Shown here in pieces: positions 32,228 through 35,558 of a DNA stretch of 35,558 nucleotides; within the stretch, counting starts at the first letter, position 1; the number at the start of each line of letters is the position of its first letter. The stretch comes from Streptomyces sp. NBRC 110035 (GTDB lineage Bacteria; Actinomycetota; Actinomycetes; Streptomycetales; Streptomycetaceae): assembly GCF_000829695.1 (NCBI RefSeq), contig NZ_BBNN01000057.1, forward strand, positions 1 to 35,558. The letters run 5' to 3'. The notes below the pieces were generated by a model. The model had not been told where the DNA came from. It ran no database searches and was given only the letters and a program-made list of their open reading frames with translations. The position numbers were made by a program, and so were the translations under genes.

Positions 32228-33592
32228 ATGGCGCAGGAGACCGATGTCGTGGTGATCGGGATGGGCGTGGGCGGTGAGCATGTCGCCGAGCGCCTGGCCG
32301 CGGAAGGACTGGACGTCGTCGGGGTCGAGGCGGAGCTGGTCGGAGGGGAATGCCCGTACTGGGCATGTATCCCGAGCAAGATGATGATCCGTGGCGGGAA
32401 CCTGCTCGCGGAGGCCCGCCGCGTCCCGGGTATGGCGGGGCAGGCGCGGGTCACTGCGGACTTCGCCCCGGTCGCCGCCCGGATCCGCGAGGAGGCGACC
32501 GACGACTGGAACGATCAGGTGGCCGTGGACCGGTTTACCGGCAAGGGCGGGCACTTCGTCCGCGGCCGTGCCAGGCTGACCGGGCCGGGGCGGGTCGAGA
32601 TCGACGGGCGGCAGTTCACCGTGCGGCGCGGGGTGGTGCTCGCCACCGGCAGCCGCCCGCAGATCCCTCCGGTGCTGGGTCTGGACTCGGTCCCGTACTG
32701 GACCAACCGTGACGCGACCTCGGCCAAGGAGAGCCCGCGCTCGCTGATGGTGCTCGGGGCAGGGGCGGTGGGCGTCGAGCTTGCCCAGGCATACGCTCGG
32801 TTCGGTACGGCGGTCACAGTCGTCGAGGCGGCCGACCGGCTGCTGCCTGCGGAGGAGCCGGAGAGCGGACGCCTGCTCGCCGATGTGCTGGGCGCCGAGG
32901 GCATCACCGTACGCACCGGGGCACAGGCGAGCCGTGCGCGCCACGACGGTGACACTTTCACCCTCACCCTTGACGGTGGCGAGGAACTGACCGCGGAGCG
33001 GCTGCTGGTCGCCACCGGGCGGCGCCCCAACCTGGCGGGGCTCGGCCTGGAGACGGTCGGCCTCGACCCGGACGCCCGCGCCCTGGACGTGGACGAGCAG
33101 CTGCGAGCGGGCCAGGGCCTGTGGGGCGTCGGAGACGTCACCGGGCGCGGAGCCTTCACCCACGTGGCGATGTACCAGGCCGAGATCGCGGTCCGCGCCG
33201 TCCTCGGCGAACCCGGCCCCGGCGCGGACTACCGCGCCCTGCCCCGGGTCACCTTCACCGATCCGGAGGTGGGTTCGGTGGGCCTGACCGAGGCCCAGGC
33301 ACGTGAGCAGGGCCTGCGGGTACGCACCGGTACCGCCCGGGTACCGTCATCGGCGCGCGGCTGGATCCACAAGGCGGGCAACGAGGGCTTGATCAAACTC
33401 GTCGAGGACGCGGACCGCGGAGTGCTGGTCGGCGCCACCTCGGCCGGCCCCATGGGAGGCGAGGTCCTCTACGGCCTCGTGGTGGCGGTCCAGGCCGAGG
33501 TCCCCGTCGACCGGCTGCGGCACATGATGTACGCCTACCCCACCTTCCACCGCGCCGTGGAGGACGCGCTCGCAGCACTTCATCAAAGCTAG
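32228..33592 (+). CDS. Pyridine nucleotide-disulfide oxidoreductase
   Basis: A 454-residue flavoprotein of the lipoamide dehydrogenase-like class. Motifs: VVVIGMGVGGEHVAERLA (FAD, with Met in the glycine loop), the redox pair GGECPYWACIPSK (Cys42, Cys47), VLGAGAVGVELAQAYARFG (NAD(P)H), LWGVGDVTGRGAFTHVAMYQ, and the C-terminal AYPTFHRAVEDAL. The Pro-Tyr-Trp-Ala between the Cys residues is unusual compared with the LNVG or VNTG types and marks a separate subgroup. ATG 32228 has GAGGAG six bases upstream; the longer frame from 32096 would cover the promoter. It has the shared ECF promoter element, so a thiol-stress role is likely. Confidence 0.87.
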   Translation: MAQETDVVVIGMGVGGEHVAERLAAEGLDVVGVEAELVGGECPYWACIPSKMMIRGGNLLAEARRVPGMAGQARVTADFAPVAARIREEATDDWNDQVAVDRFTGKGGHFVRGRARLTGPGRVEIDGRQFTVRRGVVLATGSRPQIPPVLGLDSVPYWTNRDATSAKESPRSLMVLGAGAVGVELAQAYARFGTAVTVVEAADRLLPAEEPESGRLLADVLGAEGITVRTGAQASRARHDGDTFTLTLDGGEELTAERLLVATGRRPNLAGLGLETVGLDPDARALDVDEQLRAGQGLWGVGDVTGRGAFTHVAMYQAEIAVRAVLGEPGPGADYRALPRVTFTDPEVGSVGLTEAQAREQGLRVRTGTARVPSSARGWIHKAGNEGLIKLVEDADRGVLVGATSAGPMGGEVLYGLVVAVQAEVPVDRLRHMMYAYPTFHRAVEDALAALHQS

Positions 33593-33646
33593 CCCCGGCA
33601 GGAGACAGACCGACCCTCGGGGGCCACCGCGCAGCGGCGGCCGGCG

Positions 33647-34025
33647 TTGGTGTCGTCGGTGGGCGTCCGCCTCGCCGACCGGACCGGTGTGGAGCTCGGG
33701 CAAGGAGAGCAGAAGCCCAACCGTGAACAGGCCACCGGCGCTCTGCTGGGGTATGTCATCGGGCTGGGCGTGGGAGTCGCTTACGGTCTCCTCCGTGGCC
33801 GGGGGGTGTCGCCCCCACACCGGGTCGCCGGGCTGGGGGGCGCCCCCACACCGGGTCGCCGGGCTCCTTCTCGGTGCCATGGCCATGGCGGGCAGCGATC
33901 TGCCGGCCACCGCGCTCAAGGTGACCGACCCGTCCTCCTGGAGCGCCTCGGCGTGGCTGTCGGACATCGCACCACACCTGGCCTGTGGCGTCACCACCGT
34001 CAGGGCGTTCGACGCCGTGCGCTGA
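33647..34025 (+). pseudogene. Membrane protein gene broken by a 31-bp duplication
   Basis: The first frame reads GVRLADRTGVELGQGEQKPN, then GALLGYVIGLGVGVAYGLLR, and GVSPPHRVAG. After the tandem repeat at 33810-33865 the next frame reads GLLLGAMAMAGSDLPATALK, VTDPSSWSASAWLSDIAPHL and GVTTVRAFDAVR to TGA 34025. Taking out one 31-base unit joins both parts in one frame. The N-terminal half of the gene is also missing: similarity starts right after the oxidoreductase stop with no ribosome site. It looks like a small multi-pass membrane protein of unknown function. Confidence 0.72.
33810..33865. repeat. 31-bp tandem duplication
   Basis: Bases 33810-33834 and 33841-33865 are identical (25 bases, CGCCCCCACACCGGG followed by TCGCCGGGCT), 31 bases apart, with GGGGGG between. 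31 is not a multiple of three, so the duplication shifts the frame. Confidence 0.9.
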
Positions 34026-34099
34026 CGGTTCACCGCACCTGCGACACCTCAGGATCGAGGGAAGACAGGACGGGCGGAGGAGCTCCCGCGGCCCCCGGT

Positions 34100-34444
34100 C
34101 TACGCGGTCCGGCCCCACGGCCGGCGCCAGTGCCACCGTCGGGCGGTATCGGCCGGCGGGGTTTCGGGCAGAAGGTGCGGCGCGTGCTGCCGCACCGCCT
34201 CCAGGACCTGCCGGGCGCTGGGATTGGTCAGCGGGTGTCCGGCGACGGCGACCGTGGGCACGGTCTCGTCGCCGTTGTTGACCGACCGGACGTAGGCCGC
34301 GCCGGACTGGTCCTTCCAGATGTCGACGGGTTCGTAGGACAGGCCGGTGCGCCGCAGCTGCCTGCGCAGGCTCGCGCAGTACGGGCAGCCGGGCCGCCAG
34401 TACATCTGGACCTTCGCCGGGTCCGGGCGTACGGGTTCGGGCAT
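34100..34444 (-). CDS. Mycoredoxin / glutaredoxin-like protein
   Basis: A 114-residue thioredoxin-fold protein with the active site RPGCPYCASL (Cys20, Cys23), the cis-Pro loop ETVPTVAV, and the SARQVLEAVRQ helix. Mycoredoxins use mycothiol, the actinomycete low-molecular thiol, to reduce mixed disulfides; some work with arsenate reductases. The C-terminus has an added Trp/Arg-rich tail (WHWRRPWGR). ATG 34444 has GGAGG five bases upstream; the frame opening at 34468 is less likely. It has the shared ECF element 28 bases upstream. Mycoredoxin genes are known sigma-R targets, which supports the reading of that motif. Confidence 0.9.
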   Translation of the reverse strand: MPEPVRPDPAKVQMYWRPGCPYCASLRRQLRRTGLSYEPVDIWKDQSGAAYVRSVNNGDETVPTVAVAGHPLTNPSARQVLEAVRQHAPHLLPETPPADTARRWHWRRPWGRTA

Positions 34445-34472
34445 GGCGGCCTCCTCGTGGTCGGGCAAAAGA

Positions 34473-34500
34473 AACCCGGTGAGGAGAGTGGTCCATTCCT
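34473..34500 (-). promoter_or_regulatory. ECF-type promoter element of the mycoredoxin gene
   Basis: AGGAAT at 34500-34495, 19-base spacer, GTTTC from 34475, reading left to ATG 34444. Confidence 0.68.
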
Positions 34501-34571
34501 GCTACGGGGTGGACAGGCTCGCCTGGGGGACGCCGACCAGGACGGTCAGGACATAATAGACGAGAGGGTCC

Positions 34572-35015
34572 TTATCGGGCAGTCCGATGTCCCCGGGGCG
34601 TTCGGGCCGGGGCCGCGCGCAGACAGATCGCCGCGGGACCGATGCCCTCGACGCGATAGTCGAAGACTTCCAGTGTGCTGAACCCGTCGATGCGGCCCTC
34701 GTTGGGCAGACGGGACGAACTGAGCACGGTGACGCGTGCCCGCAGGGGGAGCAGGCCGGCCGCGCCCGTGGGCCGGCAGGCGCGGCCGGTCACGGGCTCC
34801 CAGTGGGCCGGGTCCGCCGGGAGCTGGATCCGCAGGTGCGCGCCGGGCGGCACGGACTGGGGCAGCCAGGTTCCGTTCCACCACCACAGGTCGTCCCGGT
34901 GCTGCTGGGTGAACAGGTATGGGTGGTCGCGTGTCCCGGGGTCCGGTGGCAGGACGGCCCGGCCAGAGGACGCGGGCGCGACGGCTCCTGGGGGGCTTGA
35001 CCCAAGGCCGGGTAG
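34572..35015 (-). pseudogene. Unknown protein, 5' end cut off by the IS4-type element
   Basis: The frame is open from 35015 to 34572 and reads HPYLFTQQHRDDLWWWNGTW, VPPGAHLRIQLPADPAHWEP, then PLRARVTVLSSSRLPNEGR and GFSTLEVFDYRVEGIGPAAI: coding-like, beta-rich, no recognised family. No convincing start is present: only GTG 34853 inside the conserved-looking part. A TAA at 35018-35016 closes the frame upstream, at the place where the transposase element seems to end. I read it as a gene interrupted by the insertion. Confidence 0.5.
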
Positions 35016-35031
35016 TTAACGTTTTCGCAGG
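35013..35031. mobile_element. Probable end of the IS4-type element
   Basis: Non-coding sequence between the transposase stop (35032) and the truncated gene, with TAGTTAACG at 35013-35021. This is the likely terminal repeat region; the exact end cannot be fixed without the other side of the element. Confidence 0.4.
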
Positions 35032-35558
35032 TCATGCAAGGCTTGTTGGGGTCCAGGCAGTGGCGGCGTACAGGCCCGGGCCGAGTTTGTGGATGAGGCC
35101 ACTCTCGGCCCATCTGGAGAGCTGTCGATACATGGTCTCCATGGTGATGTCGCCGAAGTGAGAAGCGATGTCACGGGGGCGCCAGAGGCGGGTGGGGTCT
35201 TCCTCGAGCAGGCCCAGGATCCGGTGACGGCGCCGGTCGGCGGGGGCGGTGTTCCGATCGTCGCGGGAGATGGCGGGGAGTTGAGGGTGCGGTTTGCGAG
35301 GCTCGAGGACGCTGATATCGAGACGGGTGATGGTGCGGCTGGTGTCGGGCCTGCCGTCGTCATGGCGAGTGCTGTAACGGGACATCGGTGACTTGACCTT
35401 GCGGGTGCTGACGCGCTGCCGCCGGGGCGGCAGGAGACGGGCCAGAATCCGGTGCCCGATCAGCCCGACGCGGCCGACATCGGCGGGGTCGGTGATGACG
35501 GCGGCGGCCTGGACGACCTGGTCGCGGGCGGTCTGGAGGGCGACGGTGAAACAGCAAC
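35032..35558 (-). CDS. IS4-type transposase, C-terminal part (runs off the window)
   Basis: The frame enters from the right edge with FTVALQTARDQVVQAAAVIT, then VGLIGHRILARLLPPRRQRV and SRYSTRHDDGRPDTSRTITR. This is the conserved C-terminal part of Streptomyces IS4-type transposases, after the catalytic Glu, ending in the DISVLEP segment. A winged-helix-like tail follows (WRPRDIASHFGDITMETMYR, QLSRWAESGLIHKLGPGLY) to the stop at 35032. The frame is open throughout the window, so this copy may be intact. An ATG at 35385 could be mistaken for the start of a separate regulator. Confidence 0.75.
   Translation of the reverse strand, partial: CCFTVALQTARDQVVQAAAVITDPADVGRVGLIGHRILARLLPPRRQRVSTRKVKSPMSRYSTRHDDGRPDTSRTITRLDISVLEPRKPHPQLPAISRDDRNTAPADRRRHRILGLLEEDPTRLWRPRDIASHFGDITMETMYRQLSRWAESGLIHKLGPGLYAATAWTPTSLA

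Noticed and set aside
32228..33592. A second mercuric reductase
   Set aside because: It has the disulfide flavoprotein fold but no C-terminal Cys pair, and the redox motif CPYWAC differs from the VNTG type of MerA.
35032..35385. A stand-alone winged-helix regulator starting at 35385
   Set aside because: The frame is open far upstream with typical transposase sequence, so it is the transposase tail.
1..35558. tRNA, rRNA or CRISPR features
   Set aside because: I saw no cloverleaf-type sequence with CCA or TTCGA arms at the right spacing, no rRNA sequence and no regularly spaced repeats.

Overview
The window is high-GC actinomycete DNA, most likely Streptomyces. Evidence for this is the GTG starts, strong codon bias, ATGA-type gene overlaps, an ArsR-type mer regulator, ECF sigma/zinc anti-sigma genes and a mycoredoxin. 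Transposase pieces sit at both ends (IS481-type at 1-463, IS4-type at 35032-35558). The stretch between them is an accessory island mixing intact operons with an unusual number of decayed genes. All family names come from reading the translated sequence; no searches were run.

Layout. 1-584: end of an IS481-type element. 655-4305: nitrate reductase alpha gene narG, frameshifted twice and lacking its 3' end, with no narHJI behind it. 4306-4660: unassigned DNA. 4661-5687: divergent DUF427 and carboxymuconolactone-decarboxylase-like genes. 5690-8660: mercury resistance, with intact merA facing merR plus a small transporter gene across two matching 20-bp dyads, surrounded by remnants of a second mer unit. 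8760-10721: TauE/SafE and SulP anion transporters facing apart, both missing their 5' ends at one junction. 11117-12546: Crp/Fnr regulator and a small membrane protein. 12629-21057: a tightly coupled minus-strand operon of eight genes. 21312-23426: methyltransferase, VTT membrane protein and, convergent to them, a CDP-alcohol phosphatidyltransferase. 23579-25380: a deleted ABC importer operon. 25545-26624: arsenite methyltransferase arsM. 26684-28028: ECF sigma factor with one zinc-finger anti-sigma-like gene on each side. 28056-35015: a broken secreted peptide gene, a broken Crp/Fnr gene, HAD dehalogenase, GH15 hydrolase, a disulfide oxidoreductase, a broken membrane protein gene, mycoredoxin and a 5'-truncated unknown gene.

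The most interesting content is two linked observations. First, the 12629-26624 genes look like an organoarsenical pathway. ArsM would methylate arsenic, radical SAM chemistry would attach a ribosyl/adenosyl unit, an MTAP-like phosphorylase would remove adenine, two glycosyltransferases of the kinds linked to arsenosugar synthesis would extend the sugar, and a CDP-alcohol phosphatidyltransferase could make a phospholipid. The usual ArsS-type radical SAM enzyme is not visible; two unrelated radical SAM proteins occupy its place. Second, a promoter-like element GGAA(T/G)-N19-GTTYC (one case N18, one ending GTTTT) occurs twelve times. Each copy lies upstream of a gene on the correct strand: DUF427, CMD, the arsenic operon, the methyltransferase, the ABC operon, arsM, both divergent sides of the sigma locus, HAD, GH15, the disulfide oxidoreductase and mycoredoxin. 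It resembles the sigma-R consensus. I infer that the island is largely one ECF sigma regulon, probably run by the sigma factor encoded inside it, joining arsenic chemistry to thiol/redox defence.
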